Shown here: piece by piece, positions 42,784 to 52,156 of the stretch | Position numbering within the stretch: position 1 is the first letter of the stretch | Layout of the letters: every line of letters begins with the position of its first letter | Source of the DNA: an uncultured Pelagibacteraceae bacterium | GTDB taxonomy: Bacteria > Pseudomonadota > Alphaproteobacteria > Pelagibacterales > Pelagibacteraceae | Length of the DNA stretch: 64,000 bases | Assembly: GCA_902617975.1 (NCBI GenBank) | Contig: CACMYV010000002.1 | Coordinates: 62,001-126,000, forward strand | Direction of reading: 5' to 3' | The notes under the pieces: generated by a model | Told to the model about the DNA's origin: nothing | What the model saw: only the letters and a program-made list of their open reading frames with translations | Databases searched by the model: none | Position numbers and translations under genes: made by a program

Positions 42784-45123
42784 ATGTTAGAAGAAAATTT
42801 AAGAATAAATGAACCTGGTTTAAATGTTTTGCCACCTGGGGTTGAAAGATATGTAGTTAATGGCGGTGGATTAACAGGAGTTCAGGTTTTTCCGGATGAT
42901 GAAATTGAAATTATTAATAATGAAGGAAATCAAATTTGTGAAATAGTTGTTTTTAATTCTGATGGAAATTCAGATCCATCAATTTTAAATTTAAAATCAT
43001 CTAAATCAGAAAATGATATAATTAAAATTTTAAATAGAGACGAAGAAAGTTCGAAAATTGCTTTGCGCCAATTAGAAAAAAGAAATCTTAAAATTGCAAA
43101 ATCTAAATCCTCAATCCTTTTTGATAAAGACACTCCACCAGGAGAAAAAATTAAAATAAGTTCAAAAGATAAATGTTATTGCATTTTTTCTGCACCTGGT
43201 AATGATATGTTGGTTCATGAACAAAATCCTCCTACAGAATTAACTTTATTTATTAAAAGAAATAATATTGTTGACTATAAAGAACATAGAATAATTCCAG
43301 ATCCAATTTTTGATCCTCTAGACGAAAAAAATATTGCAAAACAGTCAGCGATTTCTTTTGAAGTTAAAGAAGGAGATTATATTCAAATAATTTGTCCAAC
43401 TGGTAGACAATGTTCAGATTTTGTTGCTTTTGATACAGCTAAATTGGGTAAAGGTATTGAAAAAGGTTTAGATTGGCAAACAACCAGGACCTTTATGGGA
43501 AATACATTTCCAGGACCAGGATTGTATTCAAAATTTTATGATACAGACCATGAGCCTTTAGTAGAAGTAATAAGAGATACTGTTGGTAGACATGACACTT
43601 TTAATCTTGCTTGTACATCGAAGTATTACGAAGATGCTGGTTATTTTGGGCATCCAAATTGCTCAGATAACTTAAGTGGTGCTATGGAAAATTTTGGGGT
43701 TAATAGACAAAAGGGATGGCACGCTATAAATTTATTTTTTAATACTTCAGCAGGAGGCTTAAATACCGTACTTTCTGATGAGTCATTTGCTAGACCTGGA
43801 GATTATGTAATATTAAGAGCTTTAAAAGATTTAACCTGCGGAACATCAGCCTGTCCAAGTGATATAGATCCATGTAATTCATGGAACCCTACAGATATTT
43901 TTGTTAGAACTTACGAAAAAAAAAGAGAATTTACAAAATCTTTTGCATTTAGAATGAAACCAGACTCAGAATTAAAACTAACAAAAAATACAGGATTTCA
44001 TGAAAGAACTTCAAAGTTAACAAGAAACTTTGTTGATGCTAGAGGATATTGGCTGCCTAATGATTACACTAAACACGGAGTAATAAATGAATATACAGCG
44101 TGTAGAGAAAAAGCAGTTTTAATTGATTTATCTTCTTTAAGAAAATTTGAAATATTAGGTCCAGATGCAGAAGAATTAATGGACTATACTTTAACAAGAA
44201 ATGTTAAAAAATTGTCAGTTGGACAAATTGTTTATTCTTCGATGTGTTATGAAAATGGTTCTATGTTTGATGATGGAACATTGTTAAAAATGAGTGATCA
44301 TGGATTTAGATGGGTATGTGGTGATGAATACGCAGGTGAATGGTTAAAAGAACAAGCAAAAAAGAAAAAATTTAATGTTTTAGTTAAAAACTCTACTGAC
44401 CAAATAAATAATATTTCTCTACAAGGACCTAACAGTAGAAAAATTTTAGAAAAGTTTATTTTTACTCCACCAACACAACCTTCTATTTCAGAATTACAAT
44501 GGTTTAGGTTTACAATCTGTAGAGTAAAAGAACTTAGTGGAATTCCATTAATGGTTTCTAGAACTGGATACACAGGCGAGTTAGGATACGAAATATGGTG
44601 TCACCCTTCAGATGCACCAGCAGTTTGGGATGTGCTTATGGAAGCTGGCAAAGATGAAGGAATAATACCTGCTGGTTTTGGAGCATTAGATTTATTAAGA
44701 ATTGAAGCTGGACTAATATTATTTGGTAATGAATTTGACGGCCAAGTTGACCCTTTTGAAGCTGGTGTTGGATTTACGGTTCCTTTAAAAACAAAAACAG
44801 CAGATTTCATTGGTAAAGAAGCATTAATAAAGAGAAAAGAAAATCCACAAAAGAAATTAGTTGGATTAGAACTTGTAGGCAAAGAAAAAGCTAATCACGG
44901 TGATTGCGTTCACATTGGAAGATCCCAAGTTGGCGTAGTTACAAGCGGATGTCTATCTCCTACTTTGAATAAAAATATTGCTTTGTGCAGAATTGATGTA
45001 GGTCATTCAGAAATAGGTATGAACGTTGAAGTCGGTAAAATTGATGGACATCAAAAAAGAATACCTGCTAAAATTGTTGGTTTCCCGCATTACGATCCTC
45101 AAAAAACACGTGTAAAATCTTAA
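42784..45123 (+). CDS. tdm: Trimethylamine N-oxide demethylase
   Basis: A 779-residue two-part enzyme matching Tdm. The N-terminal half is a DUF1989-like region (core K-E-G-D-Y-I-Q-I-I-C-P-T-G-R-Q-C-S-D near residues 196-213, later H-P-N-C-S-D-N and C-G-T-S-A-C-P-S-D-I-D-P-C) with clustered cysteines for zinc. The C-terminal half, from about residue 400, is a GcvT-fold tetrahydrofolate domain. Tdm splits TMAO to dimethylamine and formaldehyde, captured by THF. It overlaps the following regulator by one base (TAATG) and is divergent from tmoX. Confidence 0.93.
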   Translation: MLEENLRINEPGLNVLPPGVERYVVNGGGLTGVQVFPDDEIEIINNEGNQICEIVVFNSDGNSDPSILNLKSSKSENDIIKILNRDEESSKIALRQLEKRNLKIAKSKSSILFDKDTPPGEKIKISSKDKCYCIFSAPGNDMLVHEQNPPTELTLFIKRNNIVDYKEHRIIPDPIFDPLDEKNIAKQSAISFEVKEGDYIQIICPTGRQCSDFVAFDTAKLGKGIEKGLDWQTTRTFMGNTFPGPGLYSKFYDTDHEPLVEVIRDTVGRHDTFNLACTSKYYEDAGYFGHPNCSDNLSGAMENFGVNRQKGWHAINLFFNTSAGGLNTVLSDESFARPGDYVILRALKDLTCGTSACPSDIDPCNSWNPTDIFVRTYEKKREFTKSFAFRMKPDSELKLTKNTGFHERTSKLTRNFVDARGYWLPNDYTKHGVINEYTACREKAVLIDLSSLRKFEILGPDAEELMDYTLTRNVKKLSVGQIVYSSMCYENGSMFDDGTLLKMSDHGFRWVCGDEYAGEWLKEQAKKKKFNVLVKNSTDQINNISLQGPNSRKILEKFIFTPPTQPSISELQWFRFTICRVKELSGIPLMVSRTGYTGELGYEIWCHPSDAPAVWDVLMEAGKDEGIIPAGFGALDLLRIEAGLILFGNEFDGQVDPFEAGVGFTVPLKTKTADFIGKEALIKRKENPQKKLVGLELVGKEKANHGDCVHIGRSQVGVVTSGCLSPTLNKNIALCRIDVGHSEIGMNVEVGKIDGHQKRIPAKIVGFPHYDPQKTRVKS

Positions 45124-45473
45124 TGTCAAAATCATCAAAGGATTTACTGGAATTTTGGGAAGATCAAATGAAACTGTCCCATACATCAAGTAATTACTTT
45201 TTCAGAAAGTCTCCTTCACATTATCACATGATGTTGATTGTGATGAATTCCTATAAATTAAATGAAAACTTATCTGTCGAAGAACTTAAGACTAGACTTT
45301 TCAAAACCTCTAGACCCAAATCTGCACTCATGATCAAAGAAGCTTGTGATAAAGAATTTTTTTACCTCGAGAAAACCGGAAATGACCATAGAAAAAAGTA
45401 CGTTTTACCCACACAGAATTTTGTTAATGAATTTAACGAATATTTGAAAACTCTCAAAAATTTGAGTTTTTAA
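45123..45473 (+). CDS. Small winged-helix (MarR-like) transcriptional regulator
   Basis: A 116-residue protein consistent with a minimal MarR/wHTH fold. The helices L-S-V-E-E-L-K-T-R-L and K-S-A-L-M-I-K-E-A-C form the helix-turn-helix (about residues 45-75), followed by a wing, F-F-Y-L-E-K-T-G-N-D-H-R-K-K-Y-V, with the conserved D-x-R-x-K pattern. The C-terminal helix could dimerise. Its start overlaps the tdm stop. It is the only regulator near the methylamine genes and plausibly senses TMAO or amine status; this is inference. Confidence 0.8.
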   Translation: MSKSSKDLLEFWEDQMKLSHTSSNYFFRKSPSHYHMMLIVMNSYKLNENLSVEELKTRLFKTSRPKSALMIKEACDKEFFYLEKTGNDHRKKYVLPTQNFVNEFNEYLKTLKNLSF

Positions 45474-45562
45474 TTAAAAATCTAATAAATATTTAGAATT
45501 TATATAAATTATATATAAAAATTATTATATTCTTTCCTTTGCTAAAAAATTAAAGTTCGTTC

Positions 45563-46891
45563 ATGTCGTTACCGACAAAAGCAAAAGTTGTAATAATTGG
45601 TGGAGGAATTCACGGGTTAAGTACTGCTTGGAAACTTTCCGAAAAATATAAAAATCCAAACGATGTAGTTGTCTTAGAAAAAAAAGACACTGCTGCAGGT
45701 GCAAGTGGAATTGCATGTGGAGTTGTTAGAAATAATTATTTTCAACCAGCAATGAGAGAATTAATGGCTCATTCAGTTAGTGTTTGGGAAAGTGATCCAG
45801 AGGCATTTAAATATAATGCTGTTGGCTATATGCAAATTTCTCCGGAAGTAATGCATAAAGATGTTGCAAGTATTTATGAACAACAAAAAGCTATTGGATA
45901 TGAATCAGAATTTATAGAAGGTGAAAAAGATTGCATGAAATATATGCAAGGAATTTTTAGTGATTGGCAAGCAAAAGGTATTACATCAGTCTTGCATGAA
46001 AAAAAAGGTGGATATGCATTTAATAAGGACTCAATTAAAGCACTGGAGAAAAAAGCAAATTCAAACGGTGTAAACGTTCATAAAGGAGTAAAGGTTACAG
46101 GTTTTAAAAGAGGGAGCAACAGCAATGCAATTACTGGCGTGGTTACAGATAAAGGTACAATTGATTGTGATCAGGTAGTTATTGGAGCAGGACCATGGGT
46201 AAGAGATTTTTGGAATATGTTGGAGTTACCAAAAACTACAAACATAAAAGATGCTAAAAATGGAAAAATGCATGAAGTTGAAATGTGGAAGTACTGGTTT
46301 TTACAAGAAGGTGTATTGGGTGTGGATGCAGATTATTTAAAAACTAATGAAGGTAAACCGCCTCCAGTAATTCATGTTGATACAGATGCGCCACTTTATT
46401 CTGACAAAGATGGTAAAATAATTACAGAAGACTTATGGGGTATTTATTATAAACCTGATATTGAAGGATTGGGAGTTCAAGGTGGAACATCACCTTACAT
46501 TGTTCAAAAACATTTTGATGAAGTTAATGTTGATCCGTATGGGATAGATTCTCCAGAATATCAAACTACTGATAAATTTTCTGATATGTGGACTTCAGCA
46601 CTTGCACATATTCAAAAACGTTTTGTTGGTAAATCTCATCTGTATAGAAAGGGGCCATCAGGAGGATTGGGTTGTTTAACTCCAGATTCATTCCCGATAT
46701 TCGATAGATTTTTTGAAAATGTTTACATGATTGCAGATGCAAATCATGGTTATAAAATGATAGGTGTTGGTCACCTTGTTGCACAAGAAATTTTAGGTCA
46801 TGAAAGTGAATTATTAAAACCGTTTAGGTTCGATAGATATGAAAAAGGAAAACTTCATCCGACATCGAACAGTCCGTTTCCTTGGAGCTAA
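45563..46891 (+). CDS. FAD-dependent oxidoreductase (DAO/SoxB-like), orphan
   Basis: A 442-residue DAO-family FAD protein. The V-V-I-I-G-G-G-I-H-G-L-S-T loop (about residues 9-21) and G-A-S-G-I-A-C-G-V-V-R-N-N-Y segment resemble SoxB and dimethylglycine-oxidase-type enzymes, and D-A-N-H-G-Y-K-M closes the FAD site. No delta, alpha or gamma subunit follows, unlike the complete operon at 19933-25030. Its position between tdm and the gmaS/mgs genes suggests it oxidises an N-methyl amine or amino acid of this pathway. Sarcosine, N-methylglutamate and dimethylamine are candidates. Confidence 0.88.
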   Translation: MSLPTKAKVVIIGGGIHGLSTAWKLSEKYKNPNDVVVLEKKDTAAGASGIACGVVRNNYFQPAMRELMAHSVSVWESDPEAFKYNAVGYMQISPEVMHKDVASIYEQQKAIGYESEFIEGEKDCMKYMQGIFSDWQAKGITSVLHEKKGGYAFNKDSIKALEKKANSNGVNVHKGVKVTGFKRGSNSNAITGVVTDKGTIDCDQVVIGAGPWVRDFWNMLELPKTTNIKDAKNGKMHEVEMWKYWFLQEGVLGVDADYLKTNEGKPPPVIHVDTDAPLYSDKDGKIITEDLWGIYYKPDIEGLGVQGGTSPYIVQKHFDEVNVDPYGIDSPEYQTTDKFSDMWTSALAHIQKRFVGKSHLYRKGPSGGLGCLTPDSFPIFDRFFENVYMIADANHGYKMIGVGHLVAQEILGHESELLKPFRFDRYEKGKLHPTSNSPFPWS

Positions 46892-46958
46892 TTTATCTAA
46901 GTAGACAAACGTTTTTTTTTCAGTTACCTTTTTGATCTGAAAATTCAAAGGGGGAAGA

Positions 46959-48428
46959 ATGACGGATCTTGAAAAACACGTAAACCAACCAGGTAGAGCT
47001 AAACTCGTCAAAAAAGTTAGAGAAAAAATAAACGAATTAGGAATTACTTATATCTATTATCAATTTATTTCAGTAACTGGAAGAGTTGTTGGAAAAGGAA
47101 TACCGGCAGACCACTGGGAAAGAACTGCAGAAAAAGGTTTTCAATTGGTTTATGGAGCAACAGCAAACTTATTTTTAGATCGTCATAATAATTATATTGG
47201 TTATGGTCCAGAGGCTATGGAATTGGTAGGAATACCTGATCCAGAAACTTTTGTTCAATTGCCTTGGGATAAGAGAGTTGGAAGAGTTTTTGTTACATGT
47301 TTTAGAAATAGAGAAGAAAGAAAAAATCCAGGTGGTCATTTAACAAGTGACTGCAGAGGTAATCTTAGAATTTTCATGAATGAGTTCAAAAAGAAACATG
47401 GATTAGAATTAAGAGTTGGAACAGAGCCTGAAATGATGTGGTTAACAAAAAATCCTGATGGAACTCCAACTGGACAAGGTTTCTCAAAACCTTTCTGTTA
47501 TCATATTGATCAATTTGAATCATTAAGACCTGTGTTTATGAAGGTTATTGAATACGCAAAAGCGATGGGTCTTGATATGATCCAAGGTGACCATGAAGAT
47601 GCTCCTGGTCAATTAGAGCTTAACTGGACATTTGATAATGTTTTAAGAAATGCTGATAGATTATCTACGTATAGACAAATTTGTGCTCAAGTAGCAAGAG
47701 AACATAATCTTATAGCTTGCTTTATGACTAAACCATTTATGGGAGTTTCAGCAAGTGGATGTCATACCAACATGTCTTTGTGGAAAGGTGGAAAAGTATC
47801 AGTAAACAAATTGGGTAACAAAAAACTTCCAGGTGTAGAAGAAGTCTTTAGCTATGTATCCGGTGGAACTAATACTTTCATGCCAGATACTAAGGATATG
47901 CAATTGCCTGGAAAGATTGGATTACAGTCAATTGCAGGGATAATGAAACACTTGCCAGCTTTAACAGCAATTGGTTCTTCGACAGTGAACTCATATAGAA
48001 GATTATGGGATCAAGGTTTTTGGGCACCAGTTTATGCTGACTGGGGTTATCAAAATAGAACATGTGGTCTAAGAGTATCTGCTCCAGGTAGATTCGAGTA
48101 CAGATCAGTTGACTCTATGCATAACCCATATTTATTAGGTGCAGCATTACTTAAAGCTTGTGATGAGGGAATATCTAAAAAAATGAAACCAGCTAAACCA
48201 GAGTCTAGAAATATATACGAAGCTCAAAAAGCTGGTAAAGATGTTAAAAAACTTCCACTAAGTTTAGGTGAAGCTTTAGATAGATTGGCGGAAGATGAGG
48301 TAATAAAATCATCAATGCCAGATGAAATGTATAAAGTATTTAATTGGTACAAACGAGATGAGTGGGAAAAATTCTTGGGTGCAACAACACAATGGGATCT
48401 TGATACTTATCTGGATTGTTTACCATAA
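46959..48428 (+). CDS. Glutamine synthetase-like protein (GlnT/type III family)
   Basis: A 489-residue glutamine-synthetase-fold ligase. V-G-T-E-P-E-M-M-W (near residue 151) and G-D-H-E-D-A-P-G-Q-L-E-L-N (near 207-219) carry metal and ATP ligands, and A-P-G-R-F-E-Y-R (near 369) matches the C-terminal glutamate-binding block. An AAAGGGGG Shine-Dalgarno sequence (46947-46954) leads it. It stands directly before mgsA, as glnT stands with the rhizobial glx genes. It is clearly different from the gmaS candidate at 54020-55345, so two ligases of this fold serve the cluster. Its acceptor amine is unknown. Confidence 0.9.
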   Translation: MTDLEKHVNQPGRAKLVKKVREKINELGITYIYYQFISVTGRVVGKGIPADHWERTAEKGFQLVYGATANLFLDRHNNYIGYGPEAMELVGIPDPETFVQLPWDKRVGRVFVTCFRNREERKNPGGHLTSDCRGNLRIFMNEFKKKHGLELRVGTEPEMMWLTKNPDGTPTGQGFSKPFCYHIDQFESLRPVFMKVIEYAKAMGLDMIQGDHEDAPGQLELNWTFDNVLRNADRLSTYRQICAQVAREHNLIACFMTKPFMGVSASGCHTNMSLWKGGKVSVNKLGNKKLPGVEEVFSYVSGGTNTFMPDTKDMQLPGKIGLQSIAGIMKHLPALTAIGSSTVNSYRRLWDQGFWAPVYADWGYQNRTCGLRVSAPGRFEYRSVDSMHNPYLLGAALLKACDEGISKKMKPAKPESRNIYEAQKAGKDVKKLPLSLGEALDRLAEDEVIKSSMPDEMYKVFNWYKRDEWEKFLGATTQWDLDTYLDCLP

Positions 48429-48445
48429 TTTAATAAGGAAATTAT

Positions 48446-49387
48446 ATGTGCGGGATTGCAGGATTAATTCATAGAGGAAATACTTCAAACGTTGGTTTTG
48501 AACTTCAGGGTATGCTTCAAGCATTAAAGCATAGAGGAGAAGATTCAACTGGATACGCTCTATACGGAAAAACTGACGGTCAAAATTTCATCATGCGATT
48601 TAAGGTTGGTGAAAATGTTGCAGAGGGAAGTTCTTCAGTAAAAGAAGATGTATCAGTTTATGACGAAAGAAAAAAAATTGTTGATTCTTATCTTTCTGAG
48701 CTAGGCGCTAAAGTGATAAAAGAGGATAGAATTCTTCCTTATTCATTGCGATATGAAATTCAATATGACAAAGATTTAATGGAATTTTCTCAAAAAATAG
48801 AAAGTGTTGAAGGTGTAGAAATATTATCTATGGGAAAATCTCTAGAAGTAATTAAAGATTTAGGAAATGCTGAAGTAGTTTGTAACAGATATAATTTAGA
48901 TAAAGTTGTCGGGACACATGCAATTGGTCATGCTAGAATGGCAACAGAGTCAGGAGTGGATATTAAATCTGCTCACCCATTTTGGGGTTATCCTTTTAGC
49001 GATGTGTCAGTCGTTCATAATGGACAATTAACAAACTATTGGAATAATAGAAGAGTATTGGAAAACAAGGGCATGAGATTTATGTCAGAATGTGACTCGG
49101 AATTAATCGCTGTATATCTTGCAGAAAAAATGAGAAATGGAGCTACATTAGAAGAGGGAATGAAAGAATCTCTCGTCGGTTTAGATGGGGTATTTACTTA
49201 TTTTGTTGCTACAAAAGATAGTTTAGGAATGGCGAAAGATACAATGGCTGCAAAACCACTAGTATTGTATGAGTCTGATGATTTAGTTGCAATGGGGTCA
49301 GAGGAAATTGCAATAAGATCAATATTACCACAAGAAATCGAAACTTATGATCCTTTTGATGGAGAAGTTAAAGTATGGCAAATTTAA
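48446..49387 (+). CDS. mgsA: N-methylglutamate synthase subunit A (class II amidotransferase)
   Basis: A 313-residue class II (Ntn) glutamine amidotransferase domain. Cys2 in M-C-G-I-A-G is the nucleophile, with H-R-G-E-D-S-T-G-Y near residue 31-39 and H-A-I-G-H-A-R-M-A-T-E-S-G near 155. It corresponds to the GATase part of glutamate synthase. In N-methylglutamate synthase it takes gamma-glutamylmethylamide and passes methylamine on. Its last codons overlap mgsB by 13 bases, proving the three-subunit operon. The rhizobial homologue is GlxB. Confidence 0.88.
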   Translation: MCGIAGLIHRGNTSNVGFELQGMLQALKHRGEDSTGYALYGKTDGQNFIMRFKVGENVAEGSSSVKEDVSVYDERKKIVDSYLSELGAKVIKEDRILPYSLRYEIQYDKDLMEFSQKIESVEGVEILSMGKSLEVIKDLGNAEVVCNRYNLDKVVGTHAIGHARMATESGVDIKSAHPFWGYPFSDVSVVHNGQLTNYWNNRRVLENKGMRFMSECDSELIAVYLAEKMRNGATLEEGMKESLVGLDGVFTYFVATKDSLGMAKDTMAAKPLVLYESDDLVAMGSEEIAIRSILPQEIETYDPFDGEVKVWQI

Positions 49388-50229
49388 AAACATCAGAAAA
49401 AAAAAGTAAAGCTCAATCAATGGGACTTCATACAGAAGTCTTAACTGGAAAAACACAACAAAAATTTTTTAATCCAGATGAGGCTGAGAATTTTTATTAC
49501 TTTGGGACATATGATGTAGATTTTAACAAAAGAACTGAAATTGACGTTAAGAACATGGATTGTCGTGAAGCAAATAAAAAAATTGATGAATTAATGAAAG
49601 ATGGATACGGAACAATTGTAATAAAAAACCCTCAAGGGAAACATAGTTTGGGAGTTGGAATCCTCAATAAATTAAATTTAATATTTGAAGGTAGCTTAGG
49701 ATACTTTGGATGTGGATCAATGGATGGTCCTATTGTTAGAATTAATGGAAGAGTGGGATGGTCATGTGCAGAAAATATGATGGCAGGAAAAGTAGTAATT
49801 GAAAAAAATGCAGGTTCATGTTTTGGTGCGGCAATTAGAGGTGGAGATCTGATATGCAAAGGAAGCGTAGGTGCCAGAACAGGAATTGATCAAAAAGGTG
49901 GAACAATAATTATTGGCGGAGATGCTGGTGCTTTTACAGGTTTTATGATGCAGAGAGGGCGAATTATTATTCTTGGAGACGTTGGAATAAATTTAGGAGA
50001 CTCTATGTATGATGGGACAATTTTTGTAGGTGGAAAAATTGGATCATTTGGTAGTGATGCTGTCGAAGCTGAGTTAACTGATTCAGATCAAGACTGGCTT
50101 AAAAGAAAATTAAAGGTTGCGGAGATCGGAGAAAACTTCGATGTTTCTAAGATGACCAAAGTTGTGGCAGGAAAAAAACTTTGGAATTACGATGCTCTTG
50201 AACCTACAGAAAAAAAAGGAGCAATTTAA
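49375..50229 (+). CDS. mgsB: N-methylglutamate synthase subunit B (GXGXG domain)
   Basis: A 284-residue protein with the right-handed beta-helix GXGXG repeat domain of glutamate synthase (G-S-L-G-Y-F-G-C-G-S-M-D-G, G-G-D-A-G-A-F-T-G-F-M-M-Q-R-G and similar turns, about residues 105-225). It has no catalytic residues and serves as a scaffold between GATase and FMN subunits. It ends one base before mgsC. The N-terminus is Lys-rich. Confidence 0.87.
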   Translation: MANLKTSEKKSKAQSMGLHTEVLTGKTQQKFFNPDEAENFYYFGTYDVDFNKRTEIDVKNMDCREANKKIDELMKDGYGTIVIKNPQGKHSLGVGILNKLNLIFEGSLGYFGCGSMDGPIVRINGRVGWSCAENMMAGKVVIEKNAGSCFGAAIRGGDLICKGSVGARTGIDQKGGTIIIGGDAGAFTGFMMQRGRIIILGDVGINLGDSMYDGTIFVGGKIGSFGSDAVEAELTDSDQDWLKRKLKVAEIGENFDVSKMTKVVAGKKLWNYDALEPTEKKGAI

Positions 50230-51621
50230 ATGGCAAAGAAAAAAAATGGTAATGGAAAGTCAAACGGACATTCTAATGGTAATGGAATAGCTTCAAGAAA
50301 CAAAAGTTTGTTAGGACACAACGCTATTTTTACTCCAGAAGTTATGGACGACATACATATCAAAGCGGAATTAGGAAGATACAGAATGAGAGGAATGGCT
50401 TTGATGAAAAAGATACCTACTTTCGATGATCTAGTTTTCTTGCCAGGTACATTAACAAGATTTGTTATTGAAGGTTACAGAGAAAAATGTGAGACCAAAA
50501 CTATTATTGGTCCAAGATGTGAAAATCCAATTGAACTTGATATTCCAGTTTACATTACGGGAATGAGTTTTGGAGCTTTATCTTATGAAGCAAAAACTGC
50601 ATTAGCTAGAGGTGCTACAATGGCTGGTAGCGCAACATGTTCTGGTGAAGGTGGAATGATACCAGATGAGAGAAGATATTCAGAAAAATGGTTTTATCAG
50701 TGCATACAATCAAGATACGGTTTTAACCCACACCATGCACAACTAGCTGATGGAATTGAGGTATTTATTGGACAAGGACAAAAAGTTGGAATGGGTGGTC
50801 ATTTGATGGGTCAAAAAGTTACTGACCAAGTTGCAGAAATGAGATCGCTACCTGCGGGTATTGATCAAAGATCTCCAGCAAGACATCCTGATTGGCTGGG
50901 TCCAGATGATTTAGCTTTAAAAGTTCAAGAGCTTAGAGAATTAACAAAAAACAAGGTGCCAATTCAATTAAAACTTGGAGCAGCTAAAGTGTATGATGAT
51001 GTAAGGATGGCAGCAAAATGCGATCCAGATTCAATTTATCTTGATGGAATGGAAGGTTCAACAGGTGCTGGACCACACATTGCAGCTGCAAACACAGGTA
51101 TCCCAGGAATAGCAGGAATTAGAGAAGCAAGAAGAGCTTTGGATGATGTAGGTAAAACTGGAAAGGTAACTTTAATTTATGCAGGTGGTGTTAGAGATGG
51201 AGCAGATATGGCTAAAGCTTTAGCACTTGGTGCAGACGCAATTGCAATCGGAACAGGCGCAATGGTGGCATTAAATTGCAATAAAGAAATACCAGAATCT
51301 AATTTTGAAAAAGAAATGGGTGTTCCCGCAGGTCATTGCTATCACTGTCATACCGGTAGATGTCCAGTAGGAGTTGCTACTCAAGATCCAAAATTAAGAA
51401 AAAGATTAAATCCTGATGATGCAGCATTAAGAGTTTATAATTACTTGCATGCGATGACATTGGAGGCTCAATTGTTGGCTAGAGCATGTGGAAAAACAAA
51501 TATTCACTCGCTAGAACCAGAAGATATGGCTGCATTAACAATGGAGGCATCTGCTTTAGCTAAAGTGCCTCTTGCAGGAACAAATCATACAGTAGGAGTT
51601 AAAGATTTCCATAAAATCTAA
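50230..51621 (+). CDS. mgsC: N-methylglutamate synthase subunit C (FMN/Fe-S glutamate synthase-like)
   Basis: A 463-residue glutamate-synthase-type FMN subunit. P-V-Y-I-T-G-M-S-F-G-A-L-S (near residue 108-120), L-K-L-G-A-A-K and G-A-D-A-I-A-I-G-T-G-A shape the TIM barrel, and C-Y-H-C-H-T-G-R-C-P-V-G-V-A-T (near 379) is the iron-sulfur motif. It condenses methylamine with 2-oxoglutarate to N-methylglutamate. An unusual Asn/Gly/Lys-rich leader of about 25 residues precedes the domain. The rhizobial homologue is GlxD. Confidence 0.88.
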   Translation: MAKKKNGNGKSNGHSNGNGIASRNKSLLGHNAIFTPEVMDDIHIKAELGRYRMRGMALMKKIPTFDDLVFLPGTLTRFVIEGYREKCETKTIIGPRCENPIELDIPVYITGMSFGALSYEAKTALARGATMAGSATCSGEGGMIPDERRYSEKWFYQCIQSRYGFNPHHAQLADGIEVFIGQGQKVGMGGHLMGQKVTDQVAEMRSLPAGIDQRSPARHPDWLGPDDLALKVQELRELTKNKVPIQLKLGAAKVYDDVRMAAKCDPDSIYLDGMEGSTGAGPHIAAANTGIPGIAGIREARRALDDVGKTGKVTLIYAGGVRDGADMAKALALGADAIAIGTGAMVALNCNKEIPESNFEKEMGVPAGHCYHCHTGRCPVGVATQDPKLRKRLNPDDAALRVYNYLHAMTLEAQLLARACGKTNIHSLEPEDMAALTMEASALAKVPLAGTNHTVGVKDFHKI

Positions 51622-51629
51622 TAGCAAAT

Positions 51630-52040
51630 ATGCCAAAGAAAAAAGGTAAGAAAAAAGTCAAATCAAAAGAGATCAAAGGTCAATTAGGAAAGAAAAAAGA
51701 GACTGCTAGAGAAAAAATGATTGGCCAAACAATTGGCTATCGATATGACGTTAATCTTTTGCCTGACTATAGTCGACTCACTCCATTTTTAAAAAAATAT
51801 ATAGAAGCTATGGGTTGGGATGATCTTAATTGGTTAGAAGATGTTCATATGGGATATGAAGAAAATAGACCTGCTGTATTCGATAGAAATGCTAACGGTT
51901 GGGTAACGATACCAAGTAAAATAAAATTACCTAATAATCAGCAGGATAGAGATATGATAGCTAGAGAATTATTGGTAAAGTTTCAAATGTCCCCGAATCA
52001 TCCTCTGGTTGACCTTAAAAAAGCATATTTAAAATTCTAA
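51630..52040 (+). CDS. Hypothetical basic protein in the mgs operon
   Basis: A 136-residue protein that I do not recognise. The first 30 residues are almost all Lys, Gly, Ser and Glu (for example M-P-K-K-K-G-K-K-K). The rest is a small globular domain with Y-R-Y-D-V-N-L-L-P-D-Y, M-G-W-D-D-L-N-W and L-L-V-K-F-Q-M-S. It lies eight bases after mgsC, with the amt gene following after 116 bases. It may assist assembly or regulate the synthase. The Lys-rich tail resembles the mgsC leader, suggesting an ionic interaction; this is inference. Confidence 0.78.
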   Translation: MPKKKGKKKVKSKEIKGQLGKKKETAREKMIGQTIGYRYDVNLLPDYSRLTPFLKKYIEAMGWDDLNWLEDVHMGYEENRPAVFDRNANGWVTIPSKIKLPNNQQDRDMIARELLVKFQMSPNHPLVDLKKAYLKF

Positions 52041-52156
52041 TTTCAATTTCAAGTTGATAAAATAATTATTAACTTCTACTTTTTATAAATAAAATAAAAT
52101 TGTCAGCGTAAAAAAAATTTCATAGAGTCTATTAACTATTAATAGGAGAGAGAAAT

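Noticed and set aside
52041-52156. Riboswitch or nitrogen-control site upstream of amt
   Set aside because: Only AT-rich sequence and a good Shine-Dalgarno sequence are visible; no recognisable GlnG/NtcA-type palindrome or structured RNA.
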